Under the pieces are notes generated by a model. The model ran no database searches. It was not told where the DNA came from and saw only the letters and a program-made list of their open reading frames with translations. The position numbers and the translations under genes are program-made. This document shows, in pieces, positions 15,201 through 25,183 of a stretch of 64,000 bases of DNA; within the stretch, counting starts at the first letter, position 1, and each line of letters begins with the position of its first letter. The DNA is taken from contig OZ220688.1 in the NCBI GenBank assembly GCA_965116445.1, positions 4,340,001-4,404,000 of the forward strand, in the 5' to 3' direction. The DNA comes from Multivorans sp965116445. Lineage in GTDB: Bacteria; Acidobacteriota; Thermoanaerobaculia; Multivoradales; Multivoraceae.

Positions 15201-17484
15201 ATGAGCGCGGCCGTACGCGCGATCGTCGGACTGACTCTGGCTCTGGGAGCCCAGGGCCTGGTTGCGCAGGTCACGACGACGGGAGCGCTCCGCGTCGCGG
15301 TCACCGATGAGGCGGGACAGCCTGCGTCCGGCGCCAGGGTGAGCGCCCGGTCCGACGACACGGCGACGACGCGAGTCGCGGTCACGGATGCTGAGGGTCT
15401 GGCCGACTTGCGCGCGTTGAGTCCGTCCGCCCGGTACGAGGTGACCGTCGAATCGAGCGGCTTTGCGACTGTTCGCCCAGGCGGCGTCCTGGTGCGGGCC
15501 GGCCAGACCGCGTCGATCGTGGCGGAACTCGTTCCCGGCAGCGTGAGCGAAACGATGGTCGTGACGGCCGCGCCTCCGGTCATCGATGTTCGGAGCGCGG
15601 TCGTGGCCGAGGACATCACGCTGGACTTGACCGAGGCTGTGCCTACCGGCCGCAGCTACCAGAGCTATCTCCAGCTCGTGCCGGGCGTGCTGCCGGACGA
15701 CCCGGACTCCGGTGGGAACCCGGCGTCCAGATCGGGGCTCAACTACCGCGATATCGGTGGTGACGCTGGCGTGTCGCGAGACAACTTCTACTACATCGAC
15801 GGCATCAACGTGACGGATGGTGTCAGCGGGACCTTCGGCGCGAACCTGAACACGGAGATCATCCAGGAACAGCAGGTACTGACCGGCGGCATTCCGGCGG
15901 AGTACGTCGGGGCGCCGGGTCTGTTGTCGAACGTGGTGACGAAGTCGGGATCCAACCGCCTTGCGGGATCGATCAACTACTTCTTTCAGAATGACGGGCT
16001 TGTTGACGAGAACGAGAACGCCGCCGATCAGGTGTTCTCGCGCTTCGATTCGGCGATCACCGCTGGCGGACCGATCGTTCGGGACAAGGCGTGGTTCTTC
16101 GGCAGCTACCGGCGGCTCGGGCAACGCGACACGGTCGTGGCGCTGGACGGCGTCGGAGTGATCCGTGCGGTCAGGGAGGCCCAGGACCAGCTCTACGGCC
16201 GGAGCACATGGTCGCCGACCGTCTCCGACACACTCGTGTTCACGTTCCTGAACGATCCGACGGAGCGGAGCGGCAGCCGCGACCGCGAGGTGACGAACGC
16301 CCGCGATGTGCGCCGGCTGCTTGGCGGCGACAACTACCACGTGAAGTACACGCGGGTTCTCGGCGACGTACTGTTCGAGGGCGCCTACAGCCAGCACAAC
16401 GGCGAAGTGTCCGCCTTCGCGGCGGCGCCCGGACCGAGCAACAGCGTCATCTTCCGTGAGGCCGACATCCGCACGCTGGAGGATGAGCAACTGGGCGCGT
16501 TCGGGCTGAACCAACTCGACCTCCGAGGCACGGAGGGCTACAAGGGAACCGCCCACTGGCAGGCGCGGCGGCATGCGATCGTCGGTGGAGTCGAGTGGAT
16601 GCGGAACACGAATCTCCGCAATACGGTGTTCGACGACGGTCGGTACACGTCTCTCGTCGGGTCCCTCGCCGGGATCACGGCTGGCGAGTTGATCGGCGGC
16701 AGCTACAGCGACTCACGCTTCGACCCAACGAACAGCAGCGACTACAACGGCTTCATCGGCACCGTCAACGCCCTTGCCAATCGCGGCGAGTTCTACGCCC
16801 TCTACGACCTGAACGGCGACGGCGTGATCTCGCCGACCGAACTGGCGATGGGCCTCGTCTACGCGAGCACCGCGGGGAACCCTCACGGCGCCGTGAACTA
16901 CGACAGGGTCGTGCAGTCCGCACTGGGCGCTCGTGATCTGGCTTGACCCGCGAGCGCCGCACCAGGCAGGCAGGCAACCCGGCTCGATCGAGCATCTCTT
17001 CAAGGTCAGTACGTCCTACCGGTGGAAGAGCGGTCTCCAAGTGGGCGCGAATCTACGCTGGAACTCGGGAACGCTGGCGAGCCGCACGTTCAGGGCTTCC
17101 CGCCGCAACCTGCCCGTACGGGTCGAAGCCGATGAGGAGTTCGAGTTCGCCGGCATCACACGCCGGTGGCTGGCGCCTGACGCCGTCGGCACGCTCCGCA
17201 ACCCGTCGTACGGCGTCCTGGATCTGCGCGTGCTCTACGATCTGCAACTTGGGAACTACTGGCTCGAGCTGTTCGCCGATGTATTCAACGTACTGGACGA
17301 TCAGGGCGCCATTCGCGACCAGGATCTCGTTGCCGGCGCCGGAGGCATCGCGTTCGGTGACGGCATCCGGTTCATCCCGCCGCGGAGACTGTTCCTCGGC
17401 GTCCGCCTGAGCCTCGTTGGAGCTAGACGGCGAACGAGGAACCGCAGCCGCAGGTGCCGACGGCCTTCGGGTTCGAGAACTTGA
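15201..17484 (+). pseudogene. TonB-dependent receptor (Oar-like) disrupted by an internal deletion and frameshift
   Basis: The first frame (15201-16946, 581 residues) has a signal peptide, a carboxypeptidase-regulatory-like domain (about 28-110), a plug domain (ISYQ-type region RSYQSYLQLVPGV; NFYYIDGINVTD) and the first barrel strands, with an EF-hand-like DLNGDGVISPTEL near residue 537. It then stops just after YDRVVQSALGARDLA. From 16933 another frame gives VIWLDPRAP, barrel strands and a C-terminal ending RRLFLGVRLSL. Related receptors have several hundred extra barrel residues between these two parts, so a deletion has removed them and shifted the frame. The remaining pieces cannot make a complete barrel. 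The tail overlaps the 3' end of erpA on the other strand. The original substrate is unknown. Confidence 0.8.
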
Positions 17485-17812
17485 AGCCGGTGCCGGCGAC
17501 GCCAAGCTGGTAGTCGATCGTCGTGCCCTTGAGGTAGCGGGCGCTGATCGGGTCGACGTAGACCTGCAGGCCCTCGTAGTCGAACACTTCGTCCGTCTCG
17601 CGCTGGCTCGTCTCGAAGTCCAGCGCGTACTCGAAGCCGCTGCAGCCGCCGCCGCGGACCGCGACCCGCAGACCGTGATCGGGCGACAGGCCCTCGTCTT
17701 CACGGGTGAGCTTGATCATCCGTACCGCCTTGGCGGTCAGGAGCAGCGTGTCAGGCGCCTGACCGGGCGCCGGCGGGGGAGCGGGTGGGGACGGGAAATC
17801 GATCTCTGGCAT
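17423..17812 (-). CDS. erpA: HesB/IscA-type iron-sulfur carrier (ErpA-like)
   Basis: This 129-residue A-type Fe-S carrier has the three conserved cysteines: one in VRGGGCSGFEYALDF and two in the C-terminal GTCGCGSSF. It receives clusters from the scaffold and passes them to apo-enzymes. The N-terminal 30 residues are Pro/Ala-rich and not conserved. The ATG at 17812 opens MPEIDFPSP; a later start at about residue 24 (before LLLTAKAVRMIKL) is possible. No other isc/suf gene is adjacent. Its 3' end runs under the tail of the broken TonB receptor gene, which is consistent with the latter being under no selection. Confidence 0.88.
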   Translation of the reverse strand: MPEIDFPSPPAPPPAPGQAPDTLLLTAKAVRMIKLTREDEGLSPDHGLRVAVRGGGCSGFEYALDFETSQRETDEVFDYEGLQVYVDPISARYLKGTTIDYQLGVAGTGFKFSNPKAVGTCGCGSSFAV

Positions 17813-17996
17813 TGTCTGTGGGCCTCCACGGACCCGGACCGAGCGGCTTGAACTCAGGCTGGCCAAACTGCGTCGGGGCCTGCGGCTCTGGTGCCCGAGA
17901 GTATCATCGAACCGTGTTGGCAAGGACTTCGGACGGTTCGACACGGCCCGACGGAGGCGTTCACGCTCACCTCGGGCGCTCCGCGGGGGATCTCCC

Positions 17997-18590
17997 ATGA
18001 TCCGGGAGCAAGGCCGTAGCGACGGCGGCTGCATTGAGGTCATCACCGGCGGCATGTTCTCCGGTAAGAGCGAGGAACTGGTGCGCCGGCTCCGCCGCGC
18101 CCTGATCGGCCGCCAGCGCGTCCAGGTGTTCCGGATCGCAACCGACACCCGCGGCGGCGAGGCAGACCTGCTCACGACTCGGGACAACCGCAGCCTGTCC
18201 GCGGTGACCGTGACGTCCAGCGACGAGATGCGGGAGAAGCTGAGTCTCGGGGTCGAGGTCGTGGGCATCGACGAGGCGCAGTTCTTCGACGGGGGACTCG
18301 TCGAGCTGGTGACCGAACTCGCCGACCTCGGCGTTCGAGTGATCGTCGCCGGGCTGGACCTGGACTTCCGCCGCCGCCCCTTCGGGCCGATTCCTGAGCT
18401 CATGGCAATCGCCGAGTACGTCGACAAGATGCACGCCGTATGCATGCGCTGCGGCGGCGCCGCCCAGTACTCGCTAAGAATCGCCGCCGGCGAACAGCAG
18501 GTCCTGGTCGGCGACGTGGAGTCGTACGAAGCCCGCTGCCGCCGCTGCTACGGCTCGTCGAGCGAGGTCGACGAAGTCCGCGCCAGTTAG
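17997..18590 (+). CDS. tdk: Thymidine kinase (type II)
   Basis: This 197-residue enzyme phosphorylates thymidine in the salvage pathway. It shows Walker A GGMFSGKS (about residues 18-25), the Walker B/IDEAQFF motif, AGLDLDFRRRPFGP, and a zinc ribbon formed by CMRCG and CRRCY, all characteristic of the tetrameric type II family. The length is normal. It stands alone between a divergent Fe-S carrier gene and a convergent hydrolase gene; the ATG at 17997 is preceded by GGGGGATC. Confidence 0.94.
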   Translation: MIREQGRSDGGCIEVITGGMFSGKSEELVRRLRRALIGRQRVQVFRIATDTRGGEADLLTTRDNRSLSAVTVTSSDEMREKLSLGVEVVGIDEAQFFDGGLVELVTELADLGVRVIVAGLDLDFRRRPFGPIPELMAIAEYVDKMHAVCMRCGGAAQYSLRIAAGEQQVLVGDVESYEARCRRCYGSSSEVDEVRAS

Positions 18591-18635
18591 TCTGCTGGTT
18601 GAAACACCCCCCGCGACCCCCAGGCAGGCTGGACG

Positions 18636-18655
18636 GCGTCGGTCTGGCGCGACGC
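18636..18655. terminator. Weak hairpin between convergent tdk and hydrolase genes
   Basis: GCGTCG and CGACGC form a 6-bp inverted repeat with an 8-base loop in the 79-bp convergent gap. No T-tract is present, so this is a weak candidate. Confidence 0.3.
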
Positions 18656-18669
18656 ACCGGCGGCCCTAG

Positions 18670-19311
18670 CTAGGAGGGGATCAGACCCTGCAGCGCCTGA
18701 CGGATCGCCGAGCCGAGGTCCGGCGAGGACAGGTCGTGGCCGACGCCCGAGACCTCCCGACAGCCGTCCAGGGTCGGCCAGCGTTTTGGCAGGCGGCGGA
18801 TCATGGCGGGAGGCGTAAACCCGTCTAGCTGGCCGTAGACGACGGCCACGGGCACGGAGGCGTCGGGGGCGGCCTCGAAGTCGTAGTGGGTGAGGGGCGG
18901 CGCGATGAGCAGCAGGCCCGCGGGCGGATCGAGGGCCGCATCAGCGCGGGGCAGCCGCGCCATCGTGACGACGGCGCCGAAGGAGTAGCCGACGCCGATG
19001 CGAGGTAGCCGCGGGAAACGGCGGCTGAGTTCCTGCTCGCAGGTGGCCAGGTCGTCGACCTCACCACGGCCCGCGTCGTGTCGTCCCTCGCTGCGGCCGG
19101 TGCCGCGGAAGTTGAAGCGGAGCGCCGTGCCGCCGAGTCGTTCCACCGCCGTTGCGGCCGCGTCGACGACGTGGTTGTCCATGTCGCCGCCGTAGAGCGG
19201 ATGAGGATGCGCCACGGTCGCGACGAACACCGGCGGCGTCTCCGGTTCAAGCAGCTCAGCTTCCAGCAGGCCGGCGGGGCCCTTCAGTTCGAGACGCGTG
19301 ATTCGAGGCAT
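18670..19311 (-). CDS. Alpha/beta hydrolase (COG2945-like)
   Basis: This 213-residue cytosolic hydrolase has the oxyanion-hole region VAHPHPLYGGDMDNHVV, FNFRGTGRSEG, the nucleophile elbow GYSFGA (Ser), a late acidic residue in YGQLDGFTPP, and GVGHDLSS with the catalytic His. This pattern is that of COG2945, small single-domain hydrolases of unknown substrate. No signal peptide. It diverges from the zinc-peptidase gene across 164 bp. Confidence 0.82.
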   Translation of the reverse strand: MPRITRLELKGPAGLLEAELLEPETPPVFVATVAHPHPLYGGDMDNHVVDAAATAVERLGGTALRFNFRGTGRSEGRHDAGRGEVDDLATCEQELSRRFPRLPRIGVGYSFGAVVTMARLPRADAALDPPAGLLLIAPPLTHYDFEAAPDASVPVAVVYGQLDGFTPPAMIRRLPKRWPTLDGCREVSGVGHDLSSPDLGSAIRQALQGLIPS

Positions 19312-19475
19312 GTTCCGACAGTTCGAGGAGTGGGACGCGCGGAATATACTTCGCCACGGCGCGGATTGCCCCTCGCACAGCCGGAAGCGGCGCCTCGTCG
19401 TGCCGCGGGCCCCCTTGAAACACCGCCGGTGATGCGCCGTAACTCAAGGCGGGCGCTCACCAAGGAGTTCGTTCG

Positions 19476-20165
19476 ATGATCTTCGATCCCATGTACTTTG
19501 TGTTCCTGGCCCCCGGCCTGCTGCTGTCCCTGTGGGCCAGCTTCCGCGTGAAGCGAGCGTTCAAGAAGTACTCCAAGGTGCGCTCGGTGACGGGCATGAC
19601 CGGGGCTCAGGCGGCGCAACGGCTGCTCGCCTACGCCGGCATCTCCGACGTTCAGGTCGTCGCGACCAGGGGCCGCCTGTCGGACCACTACAACCCGGTG
19701 ACGAAGAAGCTCGCCCTGTCGGAAGAGGTCTACGGCTCGAACTCCGTGGCCGCGATCGGCATCGCCTGCCACGAGGCGGGGCATGCCATTCAGCACGCGA
19801 AGAACTACGCGCCCCTGTGGCTGCGCTCGACCCTCGTGCCGATGGCCGGAATCGGCAGCAACCTGGGCTACTTCGTCATGTTCTTTGGCCTCATTCTGGG
19901 CAACATGGGCATGTTCATGGTCGGCGTGGTCATGTTCTCCGCGGTCGTCCTCTTCCAGCTCGTCACCCTGCCGGTCGAGTTCGACGCGACTGCCCGCGCC
20001 AAGCGCCTCGCCGTCAGCCAGGGCCTGATCCTGCAGACGGAGCGGGTCGGCATGGACCGGGTTCTCAACGCCGCCGCGCTGACCTACGTGGCCGCCGCGG
20101 TGACCTCGCTGCTGACGCTCGTCTACTTCCTGATGCGGGCAGGGCTTCTCGGCGGTCGGGACTAG
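19476..20165 (+). CDS. Membrane zinc metallopeptidase (YugP/Zn_peptidase_2 family)
   Basis: This 229-residue membrane protein has an N-terminal hydrophobic segment (about 5-25), the zinc-binding HEAGHAIQH (about residues 99-107) with a preceding conserved SDHYNPVTKKLALSEEVY, and three more hydrophobic segments (about 125-150, 155-175, 200-225). PVEFDATARAKRLA is characteristic of the PF04298 family. Function in the cell is not well defined; a role in membrane protein quality control is usually guessed. The ATG at 19476 follows AAGGAG at good spacing. Confidence 0.88.
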   Translation: MIFDPMYFVFLAPGLLLSLWASFRVKRAFKKYSKVRSVTGMTGAQAAQRLLAYAGISDVQVVATRGRLSDHYNPVTKKLALSEEVYGSNSVAAIGIACHEAGHAIQHAKNYAPLWLRSTLVPMAGIGSNLGYFVMFFGLILGNMGMFMVGVVMFSAVVLFQLVTLPVEFDATARAKRLAVSQGLILQTERVGMDRVLNAAALTYVAAAVTSLLTLVYFLMRAGLLGGRD

Positions 20166-20203
20166 CTGGCGAGCTTGCAGCGAGCTGGCCGCCAAGAGCG
20201 GAT

Positions 20204-20304
20204 CCGGCCTGACGGCCGGCGTTTGCTTGGCCGCCTGCGGCGGCAGCCGGCGGGGACGCCGGCGCACCCAGTAGCGGATGCGGGCGGGGATACCGGCGCA
20301 CCCC
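20204..20304. repeat. Structured intergenic repeat, copy 2 (with partial copies)
   Basis: A hairpin CCGGCC-TGAC-GGCCGG (20204-20219) is followed by a reverse-oriented unit at 20246-20272, which read on the minus strand is ACTGGGTGC then GCCGGCG-TCCC-CGCCGGC. A truncated third unit (CCGGCGCACCCC) ends at about 20304. It fills the 185-bp gap between the convergent zinc-peptidase and phosphohexomutase genes, which holds no gene. Confidence 0.75.
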
Positions 20305-20350
20305 GCGACCCCCGGGCAGGCGGGTGCCGCCACCGCCGGCGCGCCGCCGT

Positions 20351-21733
20351 CTACGTGGGTTCGCCCAACTGCGCCGTCAGTTCGGCCTGCCGCGCGGTGA
20401 GCTGTTCCGGGGTTGAGGCTTCCAGGACGAGGCGCAGCAGGGGTTCGGTGTTCGAGGGTCGCACGTTGAACCACCAGTCGTCGAAGTCGATGCGGATGCC
20501 GTCGAGGCGGTCGAGTGCGCCGCCCTGGCGCGTGGCGTAGCGGTCGACGAGGGCCGCCATGGCGGCGTCCTTGTCCTCGACCTCGAAGTTGATCTCGCTG
20601 CTCTTCGCGTAGCGGCGTAGCGGCGCGGTGATCTCGGAGAGGGACTTGCCGGAGCGGCGGATCAGGTTGAGGACGGCGACGACGGCCAGGATCGAGCTGT
20701 CGGCGCAGTAGTTCTGGCGGAAGTAGTAGTGGCCGGCGAGTTCGCCGCCGAACAGGGCGCCGGTGCGGCGCATCGTCGCCTTGACGAAGGAGTGACCGAC
20801 CCGTTCCGGCAGCGGCGTGCCGCCGTGTTCGCGGATGTACTCCGGCACCGCCCGGGAGGAGCGGATGTCGTGGATCACGGTGCCGCCCGACTCCCGCTCG
20901 AGCATCTGGCCGGCAATCAGGGCGGTGATCAGGTCGGACCCGATCGGCTCGCCGTGTTCGTCCACGAAGGCGGCGCGGTCGCCGTCGCCGTCGAAGCTGA
21001 CGCCGAGGTCCGCCTCCTGCTCGACGACGAGATCGCTCAGGTCGCGCAGGTTCTCCGGCAGCAGCGGGTTCGCCTCGTGGTTCGGGAACGTCCCGTCCAG
21101 CTCGAAGTAGAGCGGCAGCAGTTCCACGCCGCAGGCTTCGAGGAGAGGTCGGTAGATCGTGCCCATTCCGTTCGCGGCGTCGGCCGCCAGTCGCAGCTTC
21201 GGGCCGTCTGCGGCTTCGAACGATCGGTCGAGGAAGGAGAGGACGTGCTCGGCGTACGGGGCTTCGATGCTCGTCGTGTCGACCCGCCCGGGCGCCGCCG
21301 CCGGCTTCGGCTCCGGGCCGAGGGCGTGCTCCTCGATGATCGGGATGCCGTCGTCTCCCGACACGGGCACGGCGCCGGCGAGGCTGAACTTCAGGCCGTT
21401 GTACTCGGCCCCGTTGTGACTCGCCGTGACCTGGATGCCGCCAGCGGTGCCGAGGCGGCCGGTGGCGAAGTAGTTCATCGGCGTCGTGGCGAGACCGACG
21501 TCCAGGACATCGAGGCCGGCCGCGGTCAGTCCGTCGCAGAGCGCCTCGGACAGCGGCACGCTATGCGAACGCATGTCGCGGCTGACGATGACCGTACGGG
21601 GGCGGTCCGCGCCCTGGTCGCCCGTGAGGTCGACGAGGTGACCGAAGCCCATCCCGATCCGGCGCGCCAGCGCCTCGTTCAACTGTCCCGGATAGAGGCC
21701 GCGGACATCGTAGGCCTTGAAGATTCCTGCCAT
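20351..21733 (-). CDS. manB: Phosphomannomutase/phosphoglucomutase
   Basis: This 460-residue alpha-D-phosphohexomutase interconverts the 1- and 6-phosphates of mannose and/or glucose. Four domains are indicated by IFKAYDVRGLYPGQLNE at the N-terminus, the phosphoserine loop VTASHNGAEYNG, the magnesium loop SFDGDGDRAAFVDE, the sugar-binding GELAGHYYFR, and the phosphate-binding RPSNTEPLLRLVLE. The GELAGHYYFR motif and length fit the PMM/PGM (AlgC-like) class. It starts 18 bp after the ileS stop with AGGAG upstream, so it is probably co-transcribed with ileS. It may feed nucleotide-sugar synthesis. Confidence 0.92.
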   Translation of the reverse strand: MAGIFKAYDVRGLYPGQLNEALARRIGMGFGHLVDLTGDQGADRPRTVIVSRDMRSHSVPLSEALCDGLTAAGLDVLDVGLATTPMNYFATGRLGTAGGIQVTASHNGAEYNGLKFSLAGAVPVSGDDGIPIIEEHALGPEPKPAAAPGRVDTTSIEAPYAEHVLSFLDRSFEAADGPKLRLAADAANGMGTIYRPLLEACGVELLPLYFELDGTFPNHEANPLLPENLRDLSDLVVEQEADLGVSFDGDGDRAAFVDEHGEPIGSDLITALIAGQMLERESGGTVIHDIRSSRAVPEYIREHGGTPLPERVGHSFVKATMRRTGALFGGELAGHYYFRQNYCADSSILAVVAVLNLIRRSGKSLSEITAPLRRYAKSSEINFEVEDKDAAMAALVDRYATRQGGALDRLDGIRIDFDDWWFNVRPSNTEPLLRLVLEASTPEQLTARQAELTAQLGEPT

Positions 21734-21751
21734 GGGTTCGTGCGCTCCTGA

Positions 21752-24700
21752 CTAGCGGGATTGGACTTCGATCGCCAAGGCAAATGCCTGGCCCTCGATC
21801 GGAGCGTCTTCCATGCCGTCCGGCCCGTCGCCATTGGTGGCCTGGAAGGTGACGGCCAGGGTCTCGCCGCAGATCCACTCCCGGTGCGCCTCGATCGCCC
21901 GTTCGATCTCCTCGTTCGCCCGGTAGCGGACGGCGATGCGGTCCGCGTAGTCGAGGTCGGCGGCGCGGCGCCGATTCTGGACCCGGTGGACGACCTCGCG
22001 CGCGAGCCCCTCGGCGATCAGGTCGTCGTCCAGGTCGACGTCGAGGGCGACCAGCAGCTCGCTGTCCCCGTGCACGGCAATGCCGGGACGCTCTTCGAGT
22101 CGTACCTCGACCTCGTGCGGTTCGAGGTGCGCTATCTCGCCGTCGAACTCGATCGCGATGCGGCCGGACCCGTCGAGTTCTCGCTTCAGATCGGCGCCGT
22201 CCCGGGCAGCGAGCGCGGCACGCACGGCCGGCATCGCGCGACCGAACCGCGGGCCGCACTTCGGGTAGTGCGGCACCACGTCGAAGGAAACGTACTCGGA
22301 ACTGTCGCCGGCCCAGCGCACTTCGTGAACGTTCAGTTCCTCGGACACGAGATCGACGTACGGCTCGACCAGGGATTCGAGCTCCGGATCGGCGCTGACC
22401 AGGGTGACGGAGCGCAGCGGCTGGCGGATCTTGATGCTGTTCGCGTTGCGCGCCGAGCGGCCGTTGCGGGCAACCTGGAGCACGGTCGCCATCGCCGTCT
22501 CCAGCCTCTCGTCGGCGCGGTCGGCGGGAGGTTCGGGCCAGGACTCCAGGTGGCAACTGACGGCGCCGAGCCCCTGGCTCGAGAGCAGGCGGCGATGGAG
22601 TTCCTCGGCCACGAAGGGCACGAAGGGCGCGATGAGAAGGCGCAGCGTGGTCAGGACTTCGTAGAGCGTCTGGTACGCGCTCTCCTTCGCGTTGGCCTGC
22701 GCGCCGGCGCCGGGCTCGTCGTTGGGCGCCCAGAACCGGTCGCGGCTGCGCCGGATGTACCAGTTCGTCAACTCCTCGAGAAACGCCTCGATGCCGCGGG
22801 CGGCCGGCGCGGTGCTGTAGCCGCGGAGATGCCCGGTGGTTTCACGAACCAGCCGGTAGAGCCGGAGCAGGATCCAGCGATCGAGCTGGTCCCGTTCGGC
22901 GAAGGGGATCTCGTGCCGGCCCGGCCGCCAGCCGTCGAGGTTGGCGTAGATGGTGAAGAAGGACAGTGCATTCCACAGGGGCAGCAGGAAGGTCTGGGCC
23001 GCTTCCCGCACGAGCCGGGCCGAGAAGCGGGACGGCTGCTCCGGGTTGTTCACGCAGAAGTACCAGCGCAGCGCGTCGGCGCCGGTCTCGGCCAGCACCT
23101 CCATCGGCTCGACGACGTTGCCGAGCCGCTTGGACATCTTGCGGCCGTTCTCGTCGTTCACGTGTCCCAGGACGATGCAGTTGCGATAGGCCGGGCTGTC
23201 GAAGAGCAGGCAGCCGAGGACGTGCAGGGTGTAGAACCAGCCCCGGGTCTGGTCGACCGCCTCGGAGATGAAGTCCGCCGGGAAGCGGGCCTGGAAGGTC
23301 TCCCGGTTCTCGAACGGGTAGTGGTACTGGGCGAAGGGCATGGCGCCCGAGTCGAACCAGGCGTCGATCACGTACTCGACCCGTTTCATCGTGCCGGCGC
23401 ATTCCGAAGCCGCGCACGGCCACTGGAAGTCGTCGTCGATGAAGGGCCGGTGCGGGTCGAAGCGGTCGCGGTCGTACGGATCTTCCGGCAGGGGCCTGCC
23501 CACCTTGCGGAAGAGCTCCTCGAAGGAACCGATCACCTCGGTTTCGCCGCAGTCGCCGCACTTCCAGACCGGCAGGGGCGTGCCCCAGTAGCGGCTGCGG
23601 GACAGGGCCCAGTCGACGACGTTCTCGAGCCAGTCGCCGAAGCGTCCCTGGCCGACGTGCTCGGGGTGCCAGTGGACTTCGCGGTTCTTCTCGATCAACC
23701 GGTCGCGGGCGGCGGTCGTGCGGACGAACCAGCTCGTCGTCGCGTAGTACAGGAGCGGTTGATCGCAGCGCCAGCAGAAGGGGTAGCTGTGGGTGTGCCG
23801 TTCGCCGTGGAGCAGGCGGCCCCGCTGCCGCAGCGAGCGGACGATCTTCGGGTCGGCGTCCTTGAACCACTCTCCGTTGATCTCGTCGATCAGGGACCGT
23901 ACGGAGGGGTCGTCGCCGCCGGCGTCGGGATCGAGCGCGACGCGGCCCTCCGCGTCGACCGCCTGCAACTCGGGCAGACCGTACTCGCGGCCGCTCTTCT
24001 CGTCGTCCTCGCCGAAGAGCGGCGCCGTGTGGACCGCGCCGGTGCCCTCGGCAAGGGTGACGTAGTCGGCGAGCAGAATGCGGAAACCGGCGGTGTCCGA
24101 CACCTCGGCGGGGCGGTACGGGCGGCTCGGCTCGACCGGGAAAGGCCGGTCGTAGAGGACGCTCTCGAGGGCCCGGCCCGCGAAGCGCGCCGCGGTCGCC
24201 GCTTCCCGCAGGTCGACCCGGGTCGGCTTGCCGTCGCCGGGAACGAGAACTGGCACGGGTCGCTCGAGGTCCTCGGCGATCAGCAGCAGCCGCTGCGGAT
24301 CGCCGGGGTCCGCCACCGCGCGGTAGGTCAGCTCGGGATGCACTGCGATCCCGGCGTGGGAGAGCAGCGTCCAGGGTGTCGTCGTCCAGGCCACGATGTC
24401 GATCGGCCGGTCGGTGCTGAACGCCGCGCCGTCGCCGTCGTCGTCGGCCTCGTTGCCGATCGCGGAAAGCGTCTGCCCCGGTCGTAGCGGGAAGCGCACC
24501 CAGATCGAGGGGTCCTCCGTATCGCGGTAGTTCTGAGCCACTTCGTGGCTCGACAGGGTCGTGCCGCAGCGGGCGCAGTAGGGCTGGATCTTGCGGCCCT
24601 CGTAGAGCAGATCCTGCCGCCAGAGTTCGGCCAGCGACCACCACACCGACTCGATGTAAGTGTTCCGGTAGGTCAGGTAGGCGCCGTCCATGTCGAGCCA

Positions 24701-25183
24701 GTAACCGACCCGATCGGTCATCCTCCGCCACTGGCGTTCGTAGGCGCTGACGCTCTCGAGGCAGGCGCTGTTGAACTTCTCGATCCCGTAGTCCTCGATC
24801 TGCTGTTTGCCGGAGAAGCCGAGCTGCTTCTCGACTTCGATCTCCACCGGCAGGCCGTGCGTATCCCAACCGCCCTTGCGCGGCACCCGCCGCCCGGTCA
24901 TCGTGCGGAACCGCGGGTAGAGGTCCTTGACCACGCGGGTGACGACGTGGCCGACGTGGGGCACGTTGTTGGCCGTCGGTGGGCCCTCGTAGAACGAGAA
25001 CTCGCGCCGGTCGTCGTCGCCGGTCTCCAGCGAGGCCTCGAACACCCGTTCGCGCCGCCAGAACTCGAGGGTCTCTCGTTCGAGGCCGGGGAACGGATAG
25101 CCGCCCGGAACGGACGGAAAGGCGGACCGGGTGCGTTGGCCTGCCGATGACGGGCCCGCGGACTGGGTGCGCCGGCCTGCCAT
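21752..25183 (-). CDS. ileS: Isoleucyl-tRNA synthetase
   Basis: This about 1,143-residue class Ia synthetase charges tRNA-Ile. It shows the HIGH-type NVPHVGHVVTRVVKD, a CP1 editing domain, zinc-like CGDCGE and CARCG elements, DQTRGWFYTLHVLG, the KMSKS-type GRKMSKRLGN, and a C-terminal anticodon-binding region. The conserved body starts at PGLERETLEFW; the only in-frame start codons before it, ATG at 25183 and GTG at 25276, both lie in the intergenic repeat, so 24 or more N-terminal residues are repeat-derived. No ribosome site is visible at either; 25183 is chosen. Followed by manB. Confidence 0.93.
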   Translation of the reverse strand: MAGRRTQSAGPSSAGQRTRSAFPSVPGGYPFPGLERETLEFWRRERVFEASLETGDDDRREFSFYEGPPTANNVPHVGHVVTRVVKDLYPRFRTMTGRRVPRKGGWDTHGLPVEIEVEKQLGFSGKQQIEDYGIEKFNSACLESVSAYERQWRRMTDRVGYWLDMDGAYLTYRNTYIESVWWSLAELWRQDLLYEGRKIQPYCARCGTTLSSHEVAQNYRDTEDPSIWVRFPLRPGQTLSAIGNEADDDGDGAAFSTDRPIDIVAWTTTPWTLLSHAGIAVHPELTYRAVADPGDPQRLLLIAEDLERPVPVLVPGDGKPTRVDLREAATAARFAGRALESVLYDRPFPVEPSRPYRPAEVSDTAGFRILLADYVTLAEGTGAVHTAPLFGEDDEKSGREYGLPELQAVDAEGRVALDPDAGGDDPSVRSLIDEINGEWFKDADPKIVRSLRQRGRLLHGERHTHSYPFCWRCDQPLLYYATTSWFVRTTAARDRLIEKNREVHWHPEHVGQGRFGDWLENVVDWALSRSRYWGTPLPVWKCGDCGETEVIGSFEELFRKVGRPLPEDPYDRDRFDPHRPFIDDDFQWPCAASECAGTMKRVEYVIDAWFDSGAMPFAQYHYPFENRETFQARFPADFISEAVDQTRGWFYTLHVLGCLLFDSPAYRNCIVLGHVNDENGRKMSKRLGNVVEPMEVLAETGADALRWYFCVNNPEQPSRFSARLVREAAQTFLLPLWNALSFFTIYANLDGWRPGRHEIPFAERDQLDRWILLRLYRLVRETTGHLRGYSTAPAARGIEAFLEELTNWYIRRSRDRFWAPNDEPGAGAQANAKESAYQTLYEVLTTLRLLIAPFVPFVAEELHRRLLSSQGLGAVSCHLESWPEPPADRADERLETAMATVLQVARNGRSARNANSIKIRQPLRSVTLVSADPELESLVEPYVDLVSEELNVHEVRWAGDSSEYVSFDVVPHYPKCGPRFGRAMPAVRAALAARDGADLKRELDGSGRIAIEFDGEIAHLEPHEVEVRLEERPGIAVHGDSELLVALDVDLDDDLIAEGLAREVVHRVQNRRRAADLDYADRIAVRYRANEEIERAIEAHREWICGETLAVTFQATNGDGPDGMEDAPIEGQAFALAIEVQSR

